A program made the translations under genes and the position numbers. This document shows, one piece after another, positions 30,804-42,290 of a DNA stretch of 64,000 nt. Numbering within the stretch: the first letter of the stretch is position 1; each line of letters begins with the position of its first letter. This DNA comes from Craterostigma plantagineum (taxonomy: Eukaryota; Streptophyta; Magnoliopsida; Lamiales; Linderniaceae): the NCBI GenBank assembly GCA_027422505.1, contig JAPQWV010001386.1, forward strand, positions 1 through 64,000, given 5' to 3'. The notes beneath the pieces are model-generated. The model ran no database searches, was not told the origin of the DNA, and saw nothing but the letters and a program-made list of their open reading frames with translations.

Positions 30804-32096
30804 GTGATCGCGTAACTTATGTCACTAACTTGGACCCCTTAAACTCACTAAAGTCATTAACTTCCATGTCTATCAACTTCATTAACGAAAAGTCTATCAA
30901 ACCGTAGAGTGGAAGTCATAACTATACATTTTTATTAGAGTGTCAACCAACTATGTCAAGTTATTATACTATAATGTCATAAGGAGTTATGTTCTTTTGA
31001 CTACTTCAATTTATATCTTTAACTAGACAAAAACTAGTTTAATCATAGGAATTGTAAAGATCTTATTGGATGTGATAAATAACACGTTATTAATATGACA
31101 TGTTAATTTTGTTTTTCGGTAATTAAAAAAATTAATTTGTAGCGATATTGAACTCGATTAGCTTAATCCGAGTCCGATTAGAGCTAATCGAGTTCGATCA
31201 GTTGATAAACGGGTCTGAATAAGCTCTTTTCGGTTTCGTTTATGTTTATGCGAGTTTCGATTATGACGTGATCGCGTCGCTTAAGTCACTAACTTGGACT
31301 CGGTAATTAAAAAAAAATTAATTTGTAGCGATATTGAACTCGATTAGCTTAATCCGAGTTCGATTAGAGCTAATCGAGTTCGATCAGTTGATAAACGGGT
31401 CCGAATAAGCTCTTTTTGGTTTCGTTTATGTTTATGCGAGTTCGATTACGACGTGATCGCGTCGCTTAAGTCACTAACTTGGAACCCTTAAACTCACTAA
31501 AGTCATAACTTCCATGTCTATCAACTTCATTAACGAAAAGTCTATCAAACCGTAGAGTGGAAGTCATAACTATACATTTTATTAAGAATGTCAACCAACT
31601 ATGTCAAGTTATTATACTATAATGTCATAAGGAGTTATGTTCTTTTGACTACTTCAATTTTATATCTTTAACTAGACAAAACTAGTTTAATCATAGGAAT
31701 TGTAAAGATCTTATTGGATGTGATAAAATAACACGTTATTAATATCACATGTTAATTTTGTTTTTCGGTAATTAAAAAAAATTAATTTGTAGCGATATTG
31801 AACTCGATTAGCTTAATCCGAGTCCGATTAGAGCTAATCGAGTTCGATTAGTTGATAAACGGGTCCGAATAAGCTATTTTTGGTTTCGTTTATGTTTATG
31901 CGAGTTCGATTACGACGTGATCGCGTCACTTAAGTCACTATCTTGGACCCATTAAACTCACTAAAGTCATTAACTTCCATGTCTATCAACTTCATTAACG
32001 AAAAGCGTATCAAGTTCGAGAATTAAAAAATTAATTAGTAGCGATATTGAACTCGATTAGCTTAATCCGAGATCGGTTATAGCTAATCGAGTTCGA
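30804..32096 (+). repeat. Large tandem repeat inside the MULE
   Basis: Units share the order GTGATCGCGT - TCACTAACTTGGA - long AT-rich middle - GCGATATTGAACTCGATTAGC - GAGTTCGAT. Starts are at about 30804, 31267, 31452 and 31917. Full-length units are about 465 bp; the one at 31267 lacks most of the middle and is about 185 bp; the last is cut short. The pol-less element inserted at the GTGATCGCG site that begins a unit. The array replaces the part of the MULE where the C-terminal half of the Ulp1-like gene should be. Confidence 0.85.
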
Positions 32097-32401
32097 AATC
32101 TGAATGGTTCTCTCCTTGAACCGAGCGACTAGAAGCACCCAATACCACTATATGCCAAAGGTATGACGGCAACCTCCGCTTGGTTCCAGTGGAGTGACGG
32201 CTTATCAGGAACATTGATTTCTCCTGTAGCGAACTGTCGAAACGATTCCATATCCCACCGGCGATGTTTGGCGGACTCATATTTAACTACGTGTGCGAAA
32301 TTAGTATTCATGAATGCTACTCGTTCCATAGGAAACACGAAGCATTCTTGCATCGCCATAAAACCCAGGAATACCTCATTGGTGTGCTGCAATAATAACA
32401 T
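32083..32401 (-). pseudogene. Ulp1-like cysteine protease domain, truncated
   Basis: Minus-strand codons include VAFMNTNFAHVVKYE, WDMESFRQFATGE and then a YWVLLVARF-like stretch in another frame, resembling the N-terminal half of the Ulp1-type peptidases carried by plant MULEs. Sequence after this runs straight into the tandem array, so the conserved Asp and the Cys of the catalytic set are absent. A frameshift near 32150 breaks what remains. Such proteases resemble SUMO proteases; their role in the transposon is not known. Confidence 0.55.
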
Positions 32402-32635
32402 AATATGTTATTAAATGTAATAATGAAGTAACTCTAACATATTGAGCAAAAAGAACATACCGCTTCCGTGACCCATTCTCTTGGAGTAGATAGATCTTTG
32501 AAGAATTTTTTGTCATAAGCATGTACTATGCCTACCGTTCATGAGTTTCGCTCATTCTTTCCAACTCCGCAGATACTGCATCCCAATTTAACAACTTCGA
32601 GTCAATGTGATGCTGTAAGTTGTTGAGGCAAGGCT
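32402..32635 (-). other. Probable intron and broken coding sequence of the MULE minus-strand gene
   Basis: AT-rich at 32402-32460, then codons with a HDKKFFKDLSTPREWV-like reading that seem to belong to the same protease gene. No complete frame. Confidence 0.35.
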
Positions 32636-33154
32636 TTAAACAAGGGGGGTGGATTCGGGCAATGATACGTAAGGTGAGGTCAATTGCTTTGATCGTTTCT
32701 TCTCACGTTCAGGTTGCTCCCATTTTCTGAGACGTTTGTACCGTACCACCTCGGACTCGGGCGTCATTTCCCTCCCCTTCTCGGTCTCGGGCGTGGTCAC
32801 CTCAACCTTGTTCATCGTTTCCTTCCCCTTCTCGGCCTCGGGCGTGGTCACCTCAACCTCGTTCATCGTTTCCCTCCCGTCTAGGCCTCGGCGTGGTCAC
32901 CTCAACCTCGTCGTTTCCCTCCCCGTCTCGGCCTCGGGCGTCGTTGTCTTCTCGGCCTCGGTCGTCTCCTCGGTCTCGATCACCATATTCTCGGTCCCAA
33001 TAACCGTCTTCTCGACCGTCTCATTACCCATCTCGATCGTCTCATTACCCATCTCGGCCTCGTTCGGCGTCCTCCCGAACACTGCAACATAAACACAAAC
33101 AGTGAGATCGGGACTACCAAACTGTTTAAAACAAGAAATACGTAAAACGTACAC
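32636..33154 (-). pseudogene. Repeat-rich acidic linker of the MULE minus-strand gene
   Basis: Minus-strand frames carry Glu/Thr-rich repeats such as EVTTPEAEKGKETMN (two near-identical units at about 32760-32860) and EMGNETIEMGNETVE (about 33000-33060). At DNA level it is a tandem array of CTCGGNCTCGGGCGTNGT-type words. This fits the variable linker between DUF1985 and Ulp1 regions in related transposon genes. Frame changes occur near 32890. Confidence 0.5.
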
Positions 33155-33378
33155 ATACCGATATTTGCCTCCCTCTGTACTGACGTGTCATAACTCCAAT
33201 CTTGTTCCCTTGTCTGTCTCAGCGTCTTAAAACCTAAAAAGGGATATAAACTACATGTACCAATATAATTTATGTAAAGTAAACATAAATTAATACATAC
33301 CCTCGACCACTATCGAGTGTAACGCCCTAATCTCGGTCCTTAACTACCCCACCTCTTCATCCAGTTTATCCAATCTCT

Positions 33379-34865
33379 CTAGAATTGTTGTTTGAGGGAG
33401 ACGAATGTGTTCTGCGACTGTATAGGCTCGTGAGTAGGAGGAACACGGCTGTGAGAATCCTTGTGTGGAGACGCCACATCACTCCCTATACGCTCGCGGG
33501 AAGGCGACGCCCGTTCCGATGCCTCCGCCAGATGATTGTTGACACGGTAAACCACCCTCTCTCCGCGAAGATGGTCGAGTATTCTTTGAGCCATGACGTC
33601 GTCCTTGTTGCCCTCAAAATTTTCGATTGTTGCGAAGTGTTTTGAACCACGTTCAATGTCGGAGGGCGTGAGCCAACATCGCACATCCTGTAAATTCTAT
33701 TAGGTATAAACCAACTCTACTAATCAATACTATAAATAAATATTCACTTACATCCATCGGAGCATTGTTGAAGGCATCCACTACCTCTTGCCATCCCGGT
33801 GCCGAACTCTTACCATGATGATTCATGATCCAATGGCACATTCGAGGGATCGGAAGTCCTTCTTCACTGTTCTTTCTCGCAAATTGGTGGCCAAACTCGG
33901 CCAACACTCGCATGCAAGAATCTAAAAAGCGACCCATTTGAATATAACCAATACAATTATATTCGATAAGCAAGTAAAAATATAAAGAATTACTTACTAT
34001 AAGTGGATAGACGAAGCCGCTGACATCGAATGTCCCATGGTCCTTCTTTTTTCTGAGCACGTCATCGTATTTGTCGTTGAGGTCCTTATTAAGACCTGAG
34101 ATTGCTTCTTGGTATGCGATTCTCCCCCATGGATAATTCGTGAAAGCATCCCAATCGTCAATCAAACTCAGCCATTCCTCAGGTACCTTTGGCCTTCTTA
34201 TTTTTCTCGACCCCAAAACACCAACTGCAAAATAAAGTGCTGCTATCTTCATTTTCTCTATGTTCACCCTCTTACTCCTCGACCACGATCCTTGATCATC
34301 AGATCCATCTTCTGCTCCAATCATCTATATAAATGATTTTTTTTACTTACAACCAACAAAACACATTAAATTAATGAAAGGGAACTAAGAGACAAATAAT
34401 TTTAATTGATAAAAGTGAAGGGACGCATACCAAGGAAGTGTTCCTTCAAAAACTTCGACGGTCGAATCTTCGGTGAGCTATCAATGGCTGAGCAATGAAG
34501 ACCCGTGAGCAAACAATACTCAAGTATTGAGAAACGCAATGGCCGTCCGCGTATAACAAACCACAATTCTTCGGAGCCGTGCAATAGTTGACTTGCTTGC
34601 TCATTAAGTACCACAACACCATATTAGAGTTATATTGGTGTTCGGAAGCCATGATTAGGTTCCAAACTGCGTTCTTTTTACCAACTTGCGCAGTTCCTTT
34701 CGATTTAGAAATCCTTGGATGCGCATCGAGACCTCCGTGTAACGCGACATGACGCTGAGAACGCAAGGAAATTGATTTTCTGGGGGAGCTTGGTCTTGAA
34801 AGTAAATCTGAAATGCAGAATTTCCAAACGGTAATATAATGCTGCAGAAAAATCAATAAAACCAA
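33379..34865 (-). pseudogene. DUF1985-type gene of the MULE, several exons
   Basis: Read on the minus strand: 34800-34440 carries LWFVIRGRPLRFSILEYCLLTGL, the DUF1985 signature; after a GTATGC donor (about 34430) an exon begins at MIGAEDGSDDQG (34324) with KIAALYFAVGVLG and ends at FVYPL with GTAAGT (about 33990). Further exons encode FGHQFARKNSEEG to NAPMD (33933-33753, again with GTAAGT) and WLTPSDIERGSKHF onward (33684-33379). DUF1985 is found with Ulp1-like proteases in plant transposons; its function is unknown. The exon junctions look usable, but the downstream protease is lost. Confidence 0.65.
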
Positions 34866-35437
34866 CCTATTCTGTCTATATTCGAGATCGTATAAAAATC
34901 GAAAGACATAATCGAGTGCGGATACAAGTATTCAAAATCGAATAGGTCTTCAAATCGATTATCTTTTGGATCTATTCGAGATCGAACAATCAAACTCGAA
35001 CTCGAATGGTTCATTTGATATCAAATTTCCGATTATATCGAGCTCAAATTTCGTGACACAATCGAAAGCGAATGGTACACAAATCATCAACCCATCAAAC
35101 CTCAAATCTAAATCTATATACCCTAAATCCAAAACGGTTTGGATTTGTTAAACCCTACAAAACGATTTACCTTTGCTTTATCGCCATCTACCTCCTCCTC
35201 TACAGTCGTTCTTGGCTTGAATGCGTTTTCAGTCTTCGATTTCACCATTTTCGAGTTTGCTTTGATGTGTTTCGAGATCGATTTGTGGTTGGATTCGAGT
35301 TCGTCTCGAAATCGTTTAGGTGTTTGAGTGAGAAGCCCGCTGGAAAAGAGAAAATTAGGTTTAAATGAGGAAGATGATGGGTGATTACTTCTTAAGTCCC
35401 GTTTTTCCTATTTTCTAGTAGAGGGCATTTTAGGAAT
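34866..35437. other. MULE right subterminal region
   Basis: Rich in TTCGAGATCG, CTCGAACTCGAATGG and AATCGA words (34870-35060), mirroring the left subterminal region. 35100-35370 contains short open frames without motifs. No gene is called. Confidence 0.5.
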
Positions 35438-35498
35438 TTAACCATCAATCCCTTTTATTTAATTGACAACTCTCCCGATCCTTTTTGTCCATATTCCC
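35438..35498 (-). repeat. MULE right terminal inverted repeat
   Basis: The reverse complement starts GGGAATATGGACAAAAAGG and pairs with 22001-22062. It is followed directly by the second copy of GCCAAAGTC (35499-35507). Confidence 0.75.
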
Positions 35499-35507
35499 GC
35501 CAAAGTC

Positions 35508-35552
35508 AGTGCTCGATCATCCCCAATTCCATCTAACTCCTCAGACCTAACA
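35508..35552 (-). repeat. gypsy 5' LTR, outer part
   Basis: AGTGCTCGATCATCCCC to GACCTAACA, matching 17333-17377 with two substitutions. It completes the LTR interrupted at 22000 and is followed by TGGTA, the likely target duplication partner of TAGTA. Confidence 0.88.
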
Positions 35553-35629
35553 TGGTAGTGTTAGGGTTGATTAGTTATTTCTTCGACCAAGATTTACGCG
35601 TGTTGTTTCTACTGTACAACGATGTGCAG

Positions 35630-36692
<1,063 letters not shown>

Positions 36693-37543
36693 GAATGGAT
36701 GAAAAGATTGGGTTTTTTTGCTTCCTGGTTGTTCTTTCATTCTTGCAAGTTTTCGACTTTTTTAGATTGTATCAATTGGGATTTTTATGTTATAATAACA
36801 GCACAGTATTCTGATTATGTAGTTATGTGTTTTTGTGCTTCAGCTATATATCGCCCTGTGTGTGTAATACGTGGAGCATAGACGACGAAACTTAATCAAC
36901 TCTAAGTAGATCTACAAAAAATAAACTCCATTATTCAATAATGACTTCCGTGAATTATACTTGTGACAAGGCTAACTTCGATTTCGCCTTTTATGGTTTT
37001 TCGCATTTCCGTTTAGAGAATATCGAGTGTTGTAAACTTTGAAAAAAATTTACAGCACTGAACAAAGGTACAGTACAGGCAATAACAATAACTTTAGGAT
37101 TGCGTAAAAGAATAATTTATTTGGTCACTGAATTTCAATTTTGCCTTATATGGTTGTTTGCATTTCCGTTCAAAAAATGTCAAAGTGTAGAGGTTTGAAA
37201 AATATTTACAGCATTGAACAAAGGTACAGACAATAACATTAACTATAGATCAATTCCAGTTTGAAAAAATAAACTCTCTCCTTATCCTCCCCTCCATCTC
37301 TAGCGAAAACACCACAAATCAAAGAAAGAAAATTCCTTCTCCCCCTTCCTCCAATAATGGAGGTTGGGGGAGCTTTTCCTCTCATTTCTTGTTTTTGCTC
37401 TTTTTTATTTCCTTGTTTTTGCTTTTGGCGTGTCCGAGTCTCCCCATTTGAGTTTTCGCCTCCTCTCGTAGGAGTTTCTTCTCCCCGTGTGGGAGTGTGT
37501 TTTCAAAGAAAACAAAATTCTGAAGTTGAGACGTAGAAAATTT
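36693..37543. other. RPL23 3' flank and intergenic DNA with an imperfect duplication
   Basis: 36693-36880 is the probable 3' UTR. An 85-bp segment ending TTTACAGCACTGAACAAAGGTACAG-type sequence occurs twice (about 36985-37075 and 37143-37228, period about 155 bp). 37280-37543 is rich in CTCCCC words, as seen upstream of some transcribed repeats. No gene is seen. Confidence 0.45.
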
Positions 37544-38340
37544 TGAAGGGGGTCCCGTCACAATGGATGTAAAACACACTAGTAGTAAACTGATGTTGGA
37601 CGTGATGTTGGGCTAACACTCACACTCACTTAGAACCGCACAGCGGAAATGATGATAACTTAGTGATAAAACGAAACTAACACAAGAGATGATTTTATGC
37701 AGCAAGTCAAACAACTTGCTGCGTGCCTCAAGGCGCAAAACTCCACTATAAAGATGGATTACAAACTATCAAAAAGGATAGTCAAAAACACGTCTAGCAA
37801 AACCTACGAATCAAAAGGATTCTGCAAACCACAAGATCTTTCGACCTTTGAAAAGCTAGACTAAAGAAAACTCTCTAAAGAGATGATATTCGCTCAAAGA
37901 CACTCTCGATTTCGCTTCCGTACTTCAAACGGTTAAGTGAAGTCCCCTTTTATATGTCTTCGACTTTGGGCGACTTGATAACGTCCACTAACTCCCACTA
38001 ACCTCCACTAAACGTCCACTTAGTGATTTGGTCCGTTAGTGAGCGTTAGAGCTCGGCTTGGTCAGCTCCAAAGGCTCGGTCTTCACTTGAGCTCCAAGTC
38101 TCCTATTTTTAGTATGCTCCTTTCCAATTTTCGCTCTAACTTATCCACACTTCTTCCACGCGGTTTGATCCATTCCATCCCTTAAATATATCCTGCACAA
38201 TCCTAGAAAAAAATGCCACGTCATAATAAAATAAGTTTTGGGCATAAAAGATAAAACTGAGATAGGGAACATTCTTGGTCAACAGATGTTGACTAGAATG
38301 TTACCCCAACATTGATTCTGTTGAAAGCTCAACGTCAACA
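37544..38340 (-). repeat. 3' LTR of Sirevirus A
   Basis: 797 bp, TGAAGGGGGTCCCG to CAACGTCAACA in plus orientation. Its last 65 bp contain several TGTTGAC and CAACATT words, including GAATGTTACCCCAACATT, a near-perfect version of the palindrome found inside the element. The purine tract is at 38341-38353 (minus strand AAAAGAGGGAGA). Confidence 0.9.
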
Positions 38341-38619
38341 ATCTCCCTCTTTTATCTTTCTTCCCAAAACCAATGCAGAAGTCAGCCATCAAGAAACTCC
38401 CCCTGAAGGCAACAACTCAACCACAAAAACTAAAAATGGTTAGAGTTAGACGGAAAACAGAATAGTACTAAAAACTATTCAAAGTACTACTAATTAGTAC
38501 ACGCCATAAGAGGTCCTGAAAAATCTGCAAAGTAAAAAGACATGGTCCAAACAAAAACATGCACATAAATCAGAAGCAAAGCAGGCATGCAAACCACAAG
38601 CAAAATGCGCATGCTAAAA

Positions 38620-40740
38620 AAAATCGAAGTCTAAAAGTTTAGACTTTCGATCGAATCCTCTGCTTCTTCTTCAGCTCCCGCTTCCTCTCTTACTTTGTCC
38701 TTCAGCTTCTTGAACTTGCTCTTCCTCTCGAACTCCCCCTGAATCTTCTACCTCAGCACTTTGCCCTTCACCATTCTTTGCACCACTCGGCCCAATGGAT
38801 CCTCAGCTCTCGGCTCAGCTCTCGCCGCTTCTGCCCTATCTCCCCATTTTTGGGAAGAAATGAACCTCTTCAAGGCATCTCGTTGAGCCACCAAAGCTGC
38901 GATGGACTCATCAAGAACTCTAACTTCCTGTTCTGCTAAAGATGTTGACCCAACATCTTGGTCAACATCATGGTCGAGCTGTTCCGGAGTGCGCCAGGGT
39001 AGGTCTACTACTCTGTCTGAGCTCGCCAAATGGTTCGACTAAACAGGGTAAGGGCTGCGTTGAGTGGTCATCGAGTCTCTCCGGGTTGTTGAAAACCTCC
39101 TTGCAAAAGAACTCTGTAGTGGATAGAGGGAGAAGGGAGAATTCCCTTCCCTACCTTCACAGCTTGGTCCACATGTGGTCAAGAATCAACCTTCCCCAGT
39201 TCATTGGGAGATTTTGGCCAAGTGCGTATAGCAAATGAGCCATTTCCTCAGTCACTCGAACCTCATTTAATGTAGGCAACCAACTACACACACCGATCTT
39301 AAACAATACTGAATACAATGACGTGAGAGAACTACCCGCACAGTTCCCTGCCCACTTAGAGACTCTACCCCCAGAAATGAACCTCACCACAGCGTCATTA
39401 TCATACTCATACCCCATTTCTACATCCGGAGTATGAAGAAACCTATTTATAGCACTCGATGACATGTCATATAATCTCCCCCTTAAAAACACCTTCCCAT
39501 ACTTCTAGACTTAACTTCAGCAACATTAGAGGATAGATTAGCATATACCTCTCGGACGACGGCATCGCAGTACTCCCTAAGCTTGTCACCATATGCCCGA
39601 GATGTCGAGACTCCAAGAATTGCATCACGCCGTACTTCCTGAAGCTCGTCCACTACATGTTCAACCCTCAAGAGTCTCCGACTGAGGGAATCCCACAACT
39701 CCTCGTTGGTTGTGTGGTAGAATTTTCTGTTGGGCAGTGGACTCTCCCAATCTGAATCCTCCAATCTTGGGTCAACATCAGAGGCAACATCTGCTTCATT
39801 GTCTGGAATAGGGGAGATGTCTCGGTGGCTTACGGCTGGTTGAGGTGCACTTTCAGTTCTCACCCGCTTTGATGGTTGGTCATCACTTTCCATGGGCCTC
39901 TTGCCAGCTCTCTTTTGCATCTTGCTTATCAAAGACTCTAGGGTTTCTGCCATTTCAGCATCATCAGCTTCATTGTCAGTGGGGAGGGCAGCAGAGTCTA
40001 CCAAGGACTCTGATTCAGTAGATGGCGCTTCTCCCCTTGAATCTTTGAAATCTTCGTCCGAGATTTCAGAGTCGATGCTGTCATACGTTGTGGAGTCCAC
40101 GATCGTATCGACAAAGTCGCTTGACACAGCGATGAGGTGATCAGCGTTTGAAGTTGGGGTGCAGGGCTCTGCGAATGCGACCACTACGTCGCTTCTTCTC
40201 CACAGGAGCTGGAGTCTTGGCCTGAGACCTGTTACGCTTTTTCTTGGAAGTGCTTGGCTGAGATTCCTTCGACTTTCTGCCGGAATTCGGGCTAAGGAAG
40301 TTGGGTTTTCGGAAACAGGGGTTTCCTCGGCCTGAGTTGGTTCTAACACTGGTGGCTCGGCTGAAATAGGGTCTGCAGGCTCTGGGTTAGTGCCAGACGA
40401 GGTCGGCAGCGCGTTCTCAGTCCGGTTTCTTCGCCGATTTCGAATCAATTCGAGCCTGGCACCCAGAGGTACATCATCTTCATGAGGGCTGTCCATCGTA
40501 ACTGGGGATGCTTGAATAGGGTTTGGGAGTCTTCCGTCTGAGGTGGTTCAGCTGCTTGATCCGGTACGGAGGATGGTACTTCATTAGTCGGTGGCGGTGG
40601 TCGCACTGGTGGAGAGGATCGAACGGACCAGTGTAAACAACGATCTCCATTGGCCCTGGAATAACTTGGAGAGGGACTGGAAAAACGAAGTTAGGGTCGA
40701 ATGTTGGGTCAACATTCAGTTGAGGAGGAGAGTTCGACAT
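38620..40740 (-). pseudogene. env-like region of Sirevirus A (plant transposon protein domain, then coiled coil)
   Basis: On the minus strand: a Pro-rich start (MSNSPPQLNVDPTFDPNF, 40740), an acidic 337-codon frame rich in Glu/Asp/Ser (40496-39483, with SKMQKRAGKRPMESDD-like basic-acidic stretches), then 39492-39157 (MFLRGRLYDMSSSAINRFL and VSKWAGNCAGSSLTSLYSV), typical of the domain annotated as putative plant transposon protein, and a coiled-coil C terminus (39029-38748, LDESIAALVAQRDALKRF). Such regions follow pol in Sireviruses and are called env-like, although no membrane function is shown; I see no signal peptide or clear transmembrane helix. Frames change near 40490, 39480 and 39100. 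Confidence 0.6.
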
Positions 40741-42045
40741 TGTATCAACTGAAAATAAGGAATCAAGGTCGAAAAATTTGTATGAACTTGAAAAACCCTA
40801 GTGAACTGAGACGGAAGAGAGACGATTTCTAGTGAGAGGGAGAGATCGAAGTGATGCAAGTGGGATGAGATGACAAGTTAAATATGATCATTTAATCCAC
40901 CACTTTTAAAACTCCTAATAGTTACAACGGTCACTCAATAAACCAGTCATTTCAGTGAATTTCGCTAATCATGATGTTAATGGACTAGAAAATAAACCGT
41001 TGAACACAGAGAGCAAACCGCATAAAATAGGTAAGATCAAGCTAAGTCATGATTTTTCAAAGCATGAAGCTAAAAATAGTAAACGGGCTCATTCTTCATG
41101 CGAGCACACAAGAGCAGTTATGAGACTTAGTCAAGCGAGTAAAAAGGTGCAATTCAGACCATGATTCAACCAAAAAGACAACTAAGTCCCAGTCAAGGTA
41201 GAATCAAGAAATACTAACCGTTTGAGCGACTTTGATGACCACTTGAGACAAATGTAACAAGCTGTTCTTCGAGAGTTCTAATGCAAATCTGAGAGATTCT
41301 AAACTAGACACACTACTAATAATTGCAGTACTAAAGACAGACACAGATAAAAACGAAAGCACAAAATGTAGCAATATCAAACTGACAGTCACACATGTTG
41401 CCCTAACATTTGACTCAACATCCTAATTCCGTAATCCTAGACTTTTCTGCTTAATCCTTCTCAAAACCAGTTCCCTTTATTTCTACCCTCTCACCTTACT
41501 TTATCCAACCGAATTTATGCACTGCCCTTATACCCTCAGTCTCAAGGTTCGGCTTTTCGTCGCATAGTATACATCGTCACCGCGAATATCGTGTACCTAA
41601 GGGATCTTATTACCAAATACCTATATCTAGCAGAGAGTTTATGAGCATGCTTATTCACAATAAGGATTGGCTTTTAGTCACAAAGAGTACATCGTCACAG
41701 CGAATGCCGTGTACCTAGGGACGTATTACCAAGAGACTTTAAAAAGGGATCGGGTTCATTCAGGGACGGTCAAGAAGAATCAAGTCATTTCACAGGAAAA
41801 ACAGAACAGAATATCTAACCAAACATGAAAGCAGTAACCATCGAATTGACACATGCTATGCTAATCCAAATGTTGGACCAACATTTAGACTAACATGTGC
41901 AAACCTATGGACTTCTTCAGGTCCGAGAACCTTTCAAAATCCAATGCTTTCGTGAAAATGTCTGCTAACTGATTCTTAGTGTCTATATGCTCAATGCGGA
42001 CTAACTCTTTTTCGACCATATCTCTCAGAAAATGATGCCTAATAT
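40741..42045 (-). other. Non-coding spacer between pol and env-like region of Sirevirus A
   Basis: No gene. Contains a duplicated word block (about 41552-41616 and 41666-41733: GGCTTTT-GTC...ATCGTCAC-GCGAAT-CGTGTACCTA) and two copies of the ATGTTG/CAACAT palindrome (41394-41422, 41868-41886). The region corresponds to the Sirevirus interval known to carry conserved repeats. Confidence 0.5.
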
Positions 42046-42290
42046 CTATATGCTTTGTACGAGAATGTTGGATGGGATTCCTAGAGATATTATGGCACTA
42101 AGGTTATCACAATACATGAGAACTGACTCGCACTCTAACCCATAGTCACACAACATACTATTCAACCACATTAACTGCGTACAACAACTACCCGCAGCAA
42201 CATACTCAGACTCAGCAGTAGATAAAGACACACAGTTCTGTTTCTTACTGTACCATGCAAACTAAATCATTACCTAGGAAGAACAGCCGC
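42046..42290 (-). pseudogene. C-terminal part of Sirevirus A RNase H
   Basis: Encodes CVSLSTAESEYVAAGSCCTQLMWL and YCDNLSAIISLG, with the conserved Glu and Asp of copia RNase H. It is separated from its N-terminal part (44932-45221) by the insert at 42291-44931. Confidence 0.88.

Larger units (their letters stand above)
25287..30808 (+). mobile_element. LTR retroelement without polymerase (LARD-like), GTGAT duplication
   Basis: LTRs at 25292-25626 and 30473-30803 (about 95 percent alike by eye) both run TGTTAGGAATA to GACCAACA. Target duplications GTGAT are at 25287-25291 and 30804-30808. An initiator-Met primer-binding site, TGGTATCAGAGC, is at 25629-25640 and a purine tract AAGGGGGAGA at 30462-30471. 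The interior is 4.85 kb and has only one sizeable open frame, a coiled-coil protein (26887-27417); there is no protease, integrase or reverse transcriptase motif. Such elements depend on enzymes supplied by relatives. Traces such as GPTK-like 'WVP' ends suggest descent from a Sirevirus-like copia Gag. Confidence 0.9.
22001..35498 (+). mobile_element. Mutator-like element (MULE) with transposase and a DUF1985/Ulp1-type gene
   Basis: The 9-bp duplication GCCAAAGTC is present at 21992-22000 and 35499-35507, the length typical of MULEs. The ends form an imperfect inverted repeat (22001 onward GGGGCAATTTGTCAAAAGG; right end on the minus strand GGGAATATGGACAAAAAGG) that continues for about 60 bp through shared words such as GTTG-CAATTAAA. 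The left half carries a MULE transposase on the plus strand, the right half a DUF1985/Ulp1-like gene on the minus strand, the arrangement known from Ulp1-bearing plant MULEs (Kaonashi-type). About 8 kb belongs to the MULE; the rest is the nested LTR element at 25292-30803. Confidence 0.88.
16970..35552 (-). mobile_element. Ty3/gypsy retrotransposon (chromovirus-type), with a MULE nested in its 5' LTR
   Basis: Minus-strand element. The 3' LTR is 16970-17377. The 5' LTR starts at 21637, is interrupted at 22000 by the MULE, and resumes at 35508-35552 with the same sequence that ends the left LTR. The primer-binding site TGGTATCAGAGC (initiator Met) is on the minus strand at 21622-21633. Gene order on the minus strand is gag, protease, reverse transcriptase, RNase H, integrase with chromodomain-like tail: Ty3/gypsy. 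Flanks TAGTA (16965-16969) and TGGTA (35553-35557) are probably the 5-bp target duplication with one substitution. Multiple frameshifts make it inactive. Confidence 0.9.

Noticed and set aside
30804..32096. CRISPR-like array
   Set aside because: Units are hundreds of bases long, TCGA-rich and variable; this is a plant MULE internal repeat.
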